Assembly (NCBI GenBank): GCA_011032825.1
Contig: JAADJZ010000012.1
Span: 620,001-684,000 of the forward strand
Source: Massariosphaeria phaeospora
Lineage: Eukaryota; Ascomycota; Dothideomycetes; Pleosporales
Length of the DNA stretch: 64,000 nt
Direction of reading: 5' to 3'
In this document: positions 56,687 through 64,000 of the stretch, one piece after another
Layout of the letters: every line of letters begins with the position of its first letter
Numbering within the stretch: the stretch's first letter is position 1
Notes under the pieces: generated by a model
The model's input: only the letters and a program-made list of their open reading frames with translations
Databases searched by the model: none
Told to the model about the DNA's origin: nothing
Position numbers and translations under genes: made by a program

Positions 56687-58006
56687 TCACGCCATGGAAT
56701 CCCGCGCGATCCAGGCCACGATGTTTTCTCTCTCCCTTAGGATCGCCGTGTCATCTGGCAACAGTGCTAGCGCCCGATTAATGTTTTCCAAGGCAATATC
56801 TCCCGCTGCAGGCTTATACTGTACGCGCAGGAGTAGAGCACTTCGATAATACATCTTTACACGGTACTTCTCGGGGGGAAAGTATCTGTATCCTTTCATC
56901 CAATAATCCTGCTTGAGCGAGCGAACTGCGCAGTACATGGCGTCTTCGCCCATCATGCCGGCTAGGAATGCGCTCTGTGCACCACTTTGGAGTGCGTTGA
57001 TCAGGACGTGTACAATGTTGAGCCGGGCGAGAAAGTAGAGCTCTGCCAATTGGGAGATGAACCGTTCGCCGCCACGCTCGACGAGTGTCGGCCACGAGCT
57101 GGACTCTACCAAGTTGTCCAGGTCGAGGGTGGCGTCCTGCCAAGCAAGTTTGGCTTGTGCGATTTCCCCGTCCTTGAATAGCTGAGAGCCCTTTTCTTTT
57201 GCAGCTGCGAAGTCTGAAAGTATCTGATCGGGGTCTGCACAGCGGTCTTGAGCCATCTCATCTCGCACGTCGCGGGCGAGGCTTTGGGCGACGTGTCCAT
57301 TGATCTCGACATTTTTGTAGCCGCGGAGCCGAGCTTTGAAAGGTGCTAGGAGTGCTTTCTGTGTCGCCTCGGAGAAGAAGTCCTCAAGAGAGGCTGCGTG
57401 CTTCGTCGGCGGTCCAGCCAGAACCGGTGCTACCGTTATTGACACGTGCAGATTTTTAGTAAAACCCCGAGTGAACGCGTCTCCATCGGCGAGTGCGAGG
57501 CATAATTTTCCGAGGTCCCGATGCAAGATCATCAGAGTGCATGGGTCCAGACGCGTGCTCTCCAGGTCGTCGGGGATGGCTGAGGTCCTCGCAGTATCGA
57601 GGTGGATGGCAAGAACGTAGTCCTTGAATCTGTTGACTACGGATCCGTGCGACGTCACGATTGGCACCCGTAAGGTGTTCAGGACGAGTTGCATCGGCAG
57701 CCCCTGCACCGATGTGACTTTGACAAAGCGGTTGGTCTTGAGCATGACATCGTAGGCCTCGCGGTAGACGGTCTTGCTCGTGCGCAGGATGGCGGTATCG
57801 ATGGCATGGCGAGCGGGTTCGAGGCTGGACATGGACGAGGCATCGACTGTGGTTGGTAGGGCCTTCCAGTTGCAGAGAAGCTCGCGGTAGATCTTGTTGC
57901 GGATTTCACCTAAAGTCAGGTAAGTCAGCTGTCCTACGGGTCTGCGCTGCATTTACTTACTAGGCAGATCGTGAAAGCGAAACACAGTACAAGCAGGGGA
58001 CGGCAT
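56687..58006 (-). CDS. Fungal protein with LPxEIRNxIY (F-box-like) N-terminus
   Basis: Exons 58006-57961 and 57909-56687, joined in phase 1 across a 51 bp intron (GTAAGT...TTTAG), give 422 residues. The splice forms FHDLPSEIRNKIYRELL, the start typical of a large fungal family of F-box-like proteins of unknown function. It continues with LRTSKTVYREAYDVMLKTNR, a matching second block. A TPR-like stretch seems present in the C-terminal half (FAAAKEKGSQLFKDGEIAQA, ALENINRALALLPDDTAILR). Function is unknown; SCF involvement would be a guess. The short first exon is supported by the restored motif. The gene is divergent from the complex I subunit, 330 bp apart. Confidence 0.82.
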
Positions 58007-58336
58007 CGCGTGCGTGCCTATCGTCTCTCAAGCTTTCTCGCTGGATAAATTCGCGCTGGGATGTAGCCTCCAAAGCAGGGTGTGAAACTCTCAAGGTATA
58101 CAGGCGGTTGTGATGAGCTGAGTTGTCTTTGGATAATGGGAAGGCGGGGTTTGTCGTCGAGGACGCGCTTAAGTACTTTACGCTAAGTCGCGGGGTCACG
58201 TGGTCGCCTATAAGCAGGTCGTTGCTAATGTGATTGCTTACCTAATAGCATTGGCGCGAACTCCCAAGCTCCCGACATCGAACTTCTGCATAAACTCTCG
58301 CCCGAACCAAGCAGCACGTCCGCGCACACAGCCACG
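58007..58336. promoter_or_regulatory. Shared divergent promoter region
   Basis: 330 bp between the starts of the F-box-like gene and the NDUFS6 homologue. No TATA consensus is evident; 58290-58336 is C/A-rich leader. Confidence 0.4.
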
Positions 58337-59187
58337 ATGCTCTCCCGCACACTCCGCATACGCGGCGCCACCCGCGCTTTCCCCTCCGTCCTACGAGCTA
58401 CATACAGCACAAGCGGGCACGAAGTCCCGGCCAACGACCCGGCCCCCAGACCCGTCCCGCCGAACGTCTCCGAGACCAATGCCACGCCTACTTCCTCAGA
58501 AGGCGCCCTCGACAAACCTCTGCAAGAGGATGTGGCGATTGCCGAGGAGAGGAGGACCATGCAGGCCCCGAACCGGAAGGGCGTCTGGTCGAAGAGCCAG
58601 CAGCCGAGGGAGATAGGGATGAGGGGACCACGTTTCGAGCAGACGATTATGGAGGATCAAGTACGTGCGCTTTTGTGAGGCTTGTAACATGGGTGAAAAG
58701 ATGGGACCACGCCGATTAGTGCATGTGCGGCATACGGGAGCCCGGGAGACTGGGGACATATGGCTAACGTGCACACCTACAGCCCCGCCCGCTGGCCGCA
58801 ATCGAACTAATCCACCAGCAACCCGTCCGCTGGGTCAAAGAGCGCATGGTGTCCTGCGACGGTGGCGGCGGCCCTCTCGGACACCCTAGGATCTTCATCA
58901 ACGTGGACAAGCCGCAGATCTGCCAATGCACATACTGCGGCTTACCATTTGTACGTTTTCCACCCGTGGTCTTTCCAAGTCCTACCAACACACAAAGTCG
59001 CGATCCATGCTCTCAACACCGGAAACCATGCTTAGGTCCCCATGCTAACGAACTACAGGCCAATGAGCACCACAAAGAGTACCTCCAGTCTCTCCCCGAA
59101 ACATCCTACCCCCTCGAGCCCACCGGGAACCAATTCGAGGTTCAAGAAACACAGCGGGTCACAGACGAGCCGCTTGGACAGCGGTAA
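58337..59187 (+). CDS. NDUFS6: NADH:ubiquinone oxidoreductase zinc subunit (NDUFS6 homologue)
   Basis: Accessory subunit of mitochondrial complex I that binds zinc and is needed late in assembly of the matrix arm. Three exons, 58337-58660, 58783-58950 and 59059-59187, joined in phase 0, give 206 residues. The N-terminus looks like a mitochondrial presequence (MLSRTLRIRGATRAFPSVLR). After a Pro-rich linker come VWSKSQQPREIGMRGPRFEQ and PLAAIELIHQQPVRWVKERM. The zinc-binding CHCC region reads CDGGGGPLGHPRIFIN followed by CQCTYCGLPF and, across the last splice, ANEHH. Fungal homologues are longer than the animal protein at the N-terminus, as here. Introns of 122 and 108 bp have GTACGT donors and CTACAG acceptors. 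Confidence 0.92.
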
Positions 59188-59514
59188 AGGCGGCGTTTGG
59201 GTCACTCACTCACTGCACTAGCAGCTGTATATATAGTAGCATGCGAACAAGACCATTTCCCAACGACACGAACCCGGGCCTCCATTTAAACCACCACCAG
59301 GTCCACCCTTGCTTCTTTCTAATCCTATATAACCCCAATATACACAGCAGCCCCGCATCTCCAAAACACAAACTCAAGCTCCATTCTTCGGCATCGCATC
59401 ATACCCGCCAAAACTTCCCCCCTCGCTTAATCACACCCTTACCACCCCACCCTGACGTCAACGTCAACCGCCGCGCACCTGCACCAGCACGCTCGCGCAA
59501 CCCACACCTCCCAC

Positions 59515-60334
59515 ATGCCGAACAGCCGCACCTCCCAATCCACGACCATCTCCCCACTCTCCACTTTCCTAATCCTTGTCTTTTTCGTGCTCGCCTTCTT
59601 CCCCAGCGCCTTCGTGTCCGTGCTCTGGGCGCCCTACACATACATCTTCCCCTCCTCATCCACGTCTCCCACACCGCAACCCACCCTGTGCGCCGCGCCA
59701 AACATCTGCACCGCATCCGCGCCCGCAATGTCGTGGTACGTCAATCGCTTACCTCCATACAATCCCCTCCCCTCCCTCTCCCACCCTCTCCCTCTGCCCT
59801 ACAGTACAACAAACACACTAACCCCCCTCCCCCCTCCCCCAGGTACCAAACGACCCTCACGCTCCCCCAACGCTCGCGCGGCTCCTACCTCATCACCTCC
59901 ACCATCACCTCCGCGCTCCCGCAACTCTCAACCTACAAAACGGGGCTTCTGCACCTGTTCATCCAGCACACGTCGTGCGCGCTGTCGCTGAACGAGAACT
60001 ACGACGAGGATGTGCGGGCCGACATGGGCGATGCGCTGGACCGCGTGGTGCCCGAGGACAAGCAGGGGGGGCTGTATCGGCACGATGCGGAGGGCAGCGA
60101 CGATATGCCGGTACGTGGCGGTTGCGGTATTTTTTTACTTGCGTGGAGAGAGAGCTAACTAGATATTTGTTGTAGGCACACGTCAAGAGCGCGTTGATTG
60201 GGGCGAGCGTGACGATTCCGATTACGGATGGTAGGCTGGCGACGGGCACGTGGCAGGGGATTTGGTATTTGGAGTTTAGGGCTGCGAAGCATTCGAGGAA
60301 GGTGGTTGCCACGATCCAGGGCGAGAAGATGTGA
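59515..60334 (+). CDS. YjbQ/UPF0047 family protein with an added N-terminal membrane anchor
   Basis: Exons 59515-59735, 59843-60110 and 60176-60334 give 215 residues. From residue 72 on the sequence is a complete YjbQ/UPF0047 protein: [40 protein letters not shown], then [34 protein letters not shown] and [12 protein letters not shown]. This family has been linked to weak thiamine-phosphate synthase activity, but its cell role is unclear. The first 71 residues are in frame and contain a hydrophobic helix ([20 protein letters not shown]), which the bacterial family lacks. The usual family start corresponds to the internal ATG at 59728, so translation could begin there, yet the splice at W74 joins both in the same frame. 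The 107 bp first intron is C-rich (CCCCAG). Confidence 0.85.
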
Positions 60335-61003
60335 CGAGCAGACAAGCCAAACGGGGCATTGAAAAAGCAGAGCAAATACCTGAGAAGCGTCATGGATGGC
60401 AAGGCTGTCTTTGGGTGTCGGAGACACACCACGAATTCATGGTAAGGCGCATAACGGCCATCGTCGTGTGAGCTTTCATGTGGACAGTGTATATTATGGA
60501 GACAGATTCAGTTGTACACACAATGAGTCAAAGTGATTGGCCTTTTAGATCATTTCAGACGCCATGCACTCTGCCTCCGTGAAGCGCCAGACCAGACTTT
60601 CAAACGAAAAGAAACATGACCAGTATAATGCACCTCGGGCGAAAAGAAAACCCTCCTTGAAGCCATCGTCATGAGTTCCCTCCCATGAGCCATGTCGTGT
60701 GAGCTCAAGTGTCACGGAAATATATCATGTGGTAGTGGTCACTCATCGGCTTTTCCATGGAAAGGAAAACAGGGCCTGTCGATAAACTCAATGTATGCAG
60801 GTGAGATTCATAGATGATGGAATCGTAAATGCTAAACGGTACTGTTAGTCTGATAGTAGGCAACATCAACATCGCCCAAGGCTTACAAGTGCCCGAAGTA
60901 GCGTTCGCCATACGGAACTCCTTGTCGCTGATCAGGCAGTTGTGTGCATCATGTTGACAGCCAGGTGAACGACGAGGCGTCGACGTCGTCCAGCGTGCCC
61001 AGC
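60335..61003. other. Convergent intergenic region
   Basis: No gene seen between the stops of the YjbQ gene and the Tyr/Gly-rich protein gene (669 bp). Confidence 0.5.
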
Positions 61004-61783
61004 CTACTGACGGTGAAAGACGAGGTAGCCCTGCTCAGCATCCATCTGCCAGCGGCCCGGGTAACACTCGTTCTCGATCTGGTAGAAGCTCCTCAGATGC
61101 CACTCGCCGTTGCGCTCCCTGCACCAGAAGGGGTCGTCGGCCCGGGCGTCGGCTGGCTTGATCCTGCGCGGGTTGTAGGCTCCGCGCTCGGTCGCAACGC
61201 GGCGGTTCTCGAGCTGGTGTTCTTCGCGGGACGAGAGCATGGTGCCCTGGCGACTCGACACATAGCTGTGGTTGTGGTTGTGGCTGTGGGCGGGGACGTT
61301 GGCTCTGGAGTTGGCGATGGTGTAGGTGGTGGTGGCCGGCTGCGCACACGCGTAGGGGTAGGCTGCCTGAGGGATCACAACGCCATTGGAGTAGTGCATT
61401 GGCCTCTGGTAAGGGTCACAAAAGTTAGCGTACGGGTACCCCCCATAGTAGTTGTAGGCGTAATTTCTGGGATAGTGATAGTAATGGCTGCCGGGATAGT
61501 AGCTGTTGCCATAGGAGGGAGAATAATATGCGGAATAATGGGGTGGAAATACCCCGAGTGGGCCGTAGTTGCCGTAGCCGCCATACATGCCAGCCGCACC
61601 GTAGTCACCACCGTAGCCACCGTAGCCAAAGCCATACCCACCGGCGACGCCAGTGGGCATTGCTCCGTTGGCGATCTGCTGGCCGTGGATGTACACGCCG
61701 CGCGGGCCCCACGGGCCGAAGCCGCCAACCCGCGGCTGGTACATGTAGTTGTGACGTGGCTTCGGACGGCCGTCCGGGTTCAT
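61004..61783 (-). CDS. Tyr/Gly/Asn-rich protein with a conserved C-terminal W-C motif
   Basis: Predicted 259 residues starting MNPDGRPKPRHNYMYQPRVG. About 100 residues are Gly/Tyr-rich (GGYGFGYGGYGGDYGAAGMY, then SYGNSYYPGSHYYHYPRNYA) and prion-like. The last about 45 residues look ordered and conserved: DDPFWCRERNGEWHLRSFYQ, then NECYPGRWQMDAEQGY. Similar short Trp/Cys ends occur in uncharacterised fungal proteins. A CT-rich stretch before the ATG looks like a 5' leader. The same frame stays open upstream for 190 further codons through 62359, so this could instead be the second half of one longer protein. Function unknown; low-complexity aromatic/Gly sequence suggests phase separation or RNA-granule behaviour only by analogy. 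Confidence 0.6.
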   Translation of the reverse strand: MNPDGRPKPRHNYMYQPRVGGFGPWGPRGVYIHGQQIANGAMPTGVAGGYGFGYGGYGGDYGAAGMYGGYGNYGPLGVFPPHYSAYYSPSYGNSYYPGSHYYHYPRNYAYNYYGGYPYANFCDPYQRPMHYSNGVVIPQAAYPYACAQPATTTYTIANSRANVPAHSHNHNHSYVSSRQGTMLSSREEHQLENRRVATERGAYNPRRIKPADARADDPFWCRERNGEWHLRSFYQIENECYPGRWQMDAEQGYLVFHRQ

Positions 61784-62074
61784 TGTGTGCAAAGTGGGAA
61801 GTGATGAGGCAGGGTACGTGGTTTGTAGAAGAAGAAGAGACAAGTTGTGGGTCGAGTGTAGAAGGCAGCGAGTGGGGTAGAGGTGAAGGCGAGTGGCAAA
61901 CGAAAGGCGGGCTGGGAAGAGAGCGAGGCCGTAGATCAGAGAATGGGGGGTAGAGGGTCCGATCGGCTTTGCGGTGCCCAATCGGCAGACGACGACTAGG
62001 CAGAGACGGGCGGTGTAGGAAGTCACGGTGACGAACGGTGAGGGGGGGAAGGAAGAGGAAAGAGCAGCACTTAC
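61784..62074. other. CT-rich linker between two Tyr-rich reading frames
   Basis: This 291 bp linker is open in the same frame as both neighbouring frames, but on the minus strand it is C/T-rich and starts with a GTAAGT donor, so it looks like intron or 5' leader sequence rather than protein. Confidence 0.4.
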
Positions 62075-62359
62075 CACGAGAGCATCGCGGCGCACGAGCT
62101 GTCCGCCCATGTGCTGGTGCTGGTACTGGCGGCCATAGTTGTTGTAGCCTCCGTTATTGTGATATGCGATCTGTCGTTGAGCGCCGTAGTAGTTGTTGCG
62201 AGGGTAGTACGGCTGCCGTGGGTACGCGACTGCCCTCTGATATGGCTGCCGATTGGTATTGCAGACTCGGACAGGCAACTGCTCCTCGTATTCCGTGTCG
62301 TTGCAGAACCTCCACTCGGTGCGTGTGGAGTAGCTCGGTTTCGTGTCGAGGAAGCACAT
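62075..62359 (-). CDS. Small Tyr/Asn/Arg-rich protein or first exon of the downstream gene
   Basis: A 95-codon frame beginning MCFLDTKPSYSTRTEWRFCN, followed by QPYQRAVAYPRQPYYPRNNY and a Gly/Asn/Gln/Tyr-rich end (GGYNNYGRQYQHQHMGGQ). It ends at a good donor (GTAAGT at 62074-62069), so it is probably an exon. Its partner is unclear: joining to the next frame needs an acceptor in the C/T-rich linker, where candidates are GCCTAG and TCCCAG. Two Cys and a short MCF start recall small fungal cysteine proteins. It might share the transcription unit with the 259-residue protein. Confidence 0.4.
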
Positions 62360-62732
62360 CCTGGGGCGGGGGTTGGAGACGATTGTACAAGAGAAGGGTT
62401 GCAAAAGAGAGGATGAAACCGGTGAAGAAAGCACTCCCTGCTGACTGTGGCGAGTCTCTAACCGAACAGGCCGGCAGCCTCGCGATAACGACAAATTCGA
62501 CTCACCGCCGACGTCGACCATTAAGAGCCAATTGGGGCCTACAACTGGTCTCAAAGGGAAGACTCTTCCAAGTCGTGAACAATCTAGCTGGTACGCTCAT
62601 GGATATATGATAAGAGCTGAGTGGGGTATCGATGCTGGCCCAATTCGTCTGACCTTCGGAAGACTTTCGCATATGTCCTGAGTAGAAGCTCTCCTATCTA
62701 ACGTCCTCCCGACCGGAGACACATTCACCACT
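62360..62732. other. Short intergenic region
   Basis: No gene seen between the Tyr-rich exon and the mitochondrial membrane-protein gene, which both read on the minus strand. Confidence 0.45.
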
Positions 62733-63437
62733 TCAACCTCCTTTCCCCTTACCAGTGACGCTTTTAGGAACAGCCCCAGCACCAACAGCACCGGTCCCAG
62801 CACCTGCAGGTCCAGAACCAGCCCCCGGCTTCTTCCCTCTCCCGAAGTGCCTCTTGAACCAAGTTGTGACCGGAACAACCGTCCTCGTCGCAAACCACGG
62901 CGTCCCCCACACACTCAGCACAATTCTCAGGGGCAGCAACATCTTGGTAACAGCATAGGCTGTCGCAAACTCAACGACGAGTCTGGAGCCGCCCTCGCCC
63001 ATGTTCCAAATCCTATCCCTCCTCCTCCTCAGTTTGACCTCGCGTTCCGCTTTCTCGGCCTCTCCACCGCGAATCCATCCCTTCTTCTTGAAGTACTTGC
63101 CGAACCGATCAACGCCTTGGAGAATCCACGCTCCTTCAGCGAACCATGGCGGCAGCCACTGGGTGTAGTGGAACGTAGCTGCGAGACCGAGGAGCGGGAC
63201 AATGGCCGTGAGTTCGTGCAGTATGAGGAAGGACGTTATGTGCGTGAAGGGCGCAGAGGCGAGCGCATTGGTATGTTTGTGGAGGAACTTCGGCAGCCGG
63301 CGATTGAAGCGTTCGATGCGCGACTGGGACTGGGACGTCGGCGGCGGTGTGTTCTGCGTCGCATATCGTCGTGCGAGCGGTTTGCGGAAGAGCAATGGCG
63401 GGTTGCGCAGCGCCCGGATTAGCGGTCGTCGAAACAT
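62733..63437 (-). CDS. Predicted mitochondrial membrane protein of unknown function
   Basis: Single exon, 234 residues. The N-terminus MFRRPLIRALRNPPLLFRKP with LARRYATQN is a typical mitochondrial presequence. Next comes a conserved-looking hydrophobic block, FLILHELTAIVPLLGLAATF, then HYTQWLPPWFAEGAWILQGV and FGKYFKKKGW, followed by a charged helix and a second hydrophobic stretch (VVEFATAYAVTKMLLPLRIV) that ends PWFATRTVVPVTTWFKR. This arrangement is shared by fungal DUF1279/FAM210-like or related inner-membrane proteins, though I cannot fix the family. The C-terminal 40 residues are Gly/Ala/Lys-rich. One or two membrane spans are likely. Confidence 0.75.
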   Translation of the reverse strand: MFRRPLIRALRNPPLLFRKPLARRYATQNTPPPTSQSQSRIERFNRRLPKFLHKHTNALASAPFTHITSFLILHELTAIVPLLGLAATFHYTQWLPPWFAEGAWILQGVDRFGKYFKKKGWIRGGEAEKAEREVKLRRRRDRIWNMGEGGSRLVVEFATAYAVTKMLLPLRIVLSVWGTPWFATRTVVPVTTWFKRHFGRGKKPGAGSGPAGAGTGAVGAGAVPKSVTGKGKGG

Positions 63438-64000
63438 GGTCGAGCCAGTTCGATCCAGAACGCATTGATTAGCTCACCCGCTTCGTCGGCGTTCCGATAT
63501 AGCTCGATACAGCTCCCAATGGCCCCCGCATGCCACATCCACCATTCCACCCTGGAGTCGTTGTATCAATGACATAGCCTGCCGCGGAACAACCCAGCGC
63601 CGACACTAGCCCACGGCCCCACCCACCGCAGACTGCTCCAAGCTCTCCCCAACCACCCCTGTCGCAACGGTTAAGCGCTCAGCCCACACTATTTACGGAC
63701 TGTCAGATATCCCCGATCTGAAGAGAAACATGCAGCCTCGCAGCCCTCGATCGCGGGCGCGGAGATCCAATGTCCCGCTGTTGTGCTGCCATCCACAGGT
63801 GAGACCAGTGTCGGACTTCATGCACAGAGCCCATATTTTGGGACTGCGAAAGGGAAAAGAATAGCTTTCTTGGAGGAGACGGAAACGCGGGCATAGGTGC
63901 GTACATCTGGATACTGGATAGCTGGTAGAAGGGCTTGGGAAGTGTATAAAGAGGTGGAGCAGCTACTGTGCTTACCTGCGGACCGGGGCATAGGTTGTTA
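63438..64000. other. Upstream region, window end
   Basis: No supported gene. It should contain the promoter of the mitochondrial membrane protein gene; the last 150 bp show nothing recognisable. Confidence 0.45.

Noticed and set aside
1..64000. CRISPR arrays, bacterial operons, rRNA and tRNA genes
   Set aside because: None was found by reading for repeats with regular spacers, tRNA T-arm sequences or rRNA blocks; the window is eukaryotic. A tRNA scan would be needed to exclude intron-containing tRNAs.

Overview
The window is nuclear DNA of a filamentous ascomycete (Pezizomycotina, probably Dothideomycetes). The evidence is genes on both strands broken by mostly 49-60 bp GT-AG introns with CTAA(C/T) branch sites, a HET-domain gene, fungal SDR/NmrA/F-box families, a fungal LCL2 protein and a fungal-type acetoacetyl-CoA synthetase. 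All exon joins were worked out by eye from splice signals and reading-frame phase; no alignment was run.

Layout. 0-10.3 kb: 3' part of a SYG1/XPR1 EXS-domain phosphate exporter, a large disordered acidic protein with repeated S-x-F-E motifs, a small protein with repeated RRG-x-V-D-Y motifs, and a five-exon acetoacetyl-CoA synthetase. 10.3-23.2 kb looks accessory: HET-domain protein, a regulator-like protein without a zinc cluster, a ~160 bp TA-flanked miniature inverted-repeat element, an SDR, a secreted HExxH metallopeptidase-like protein and an NmrA-like protein, separated by long gene-poor gaps. 23.2-33.1 kb: a doubtful small gene, an F-box protein with an acidic tail, an MFS monocarboxylate-type transporter, and a CASTOR/GATS-like ACT protein (candidate amino-acid sensor). 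33.1-36.7 kb holds no gene I can support.

36.7-46.9 kb: NOP10 (three exons, 66 aa) divergent from LCL2, a 967-residue coiled-coil protein, a single-pass membrane protein with a duplicated cytoplasmic repeat, and TRM61. 46.9-56.7 kb: a PhoD-like phosphatase with a separate N-terminal membrane exon, a 4 kb gene-poor stretch, and a small secreted cysteine-rich protein with an M15/VanY-type zinc motif. 56.7-63.4 kb: an LPxEIRNxIY-type fungal protein divergent from a complex I NDUFS6 homologue, a YjbQ/UPF0047 protein with an added N-terminal membrane anchor, one or two Tyr/Gly/Asn-rich proteins, and a predicted mitochondrial membrane protein.

Most genes are unrelated housekeeping or accessory genes; I see no biosynthetic cluster, CRISPR array, tRNA or rRNA. 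The most unusual items are the miniature element with an identifiable near-identical empty site 80 bp away, the RRG-x-V-D-Y repeat protein, the membrane-anchored YjbQ, and the fungal CASTOR-like sensor.
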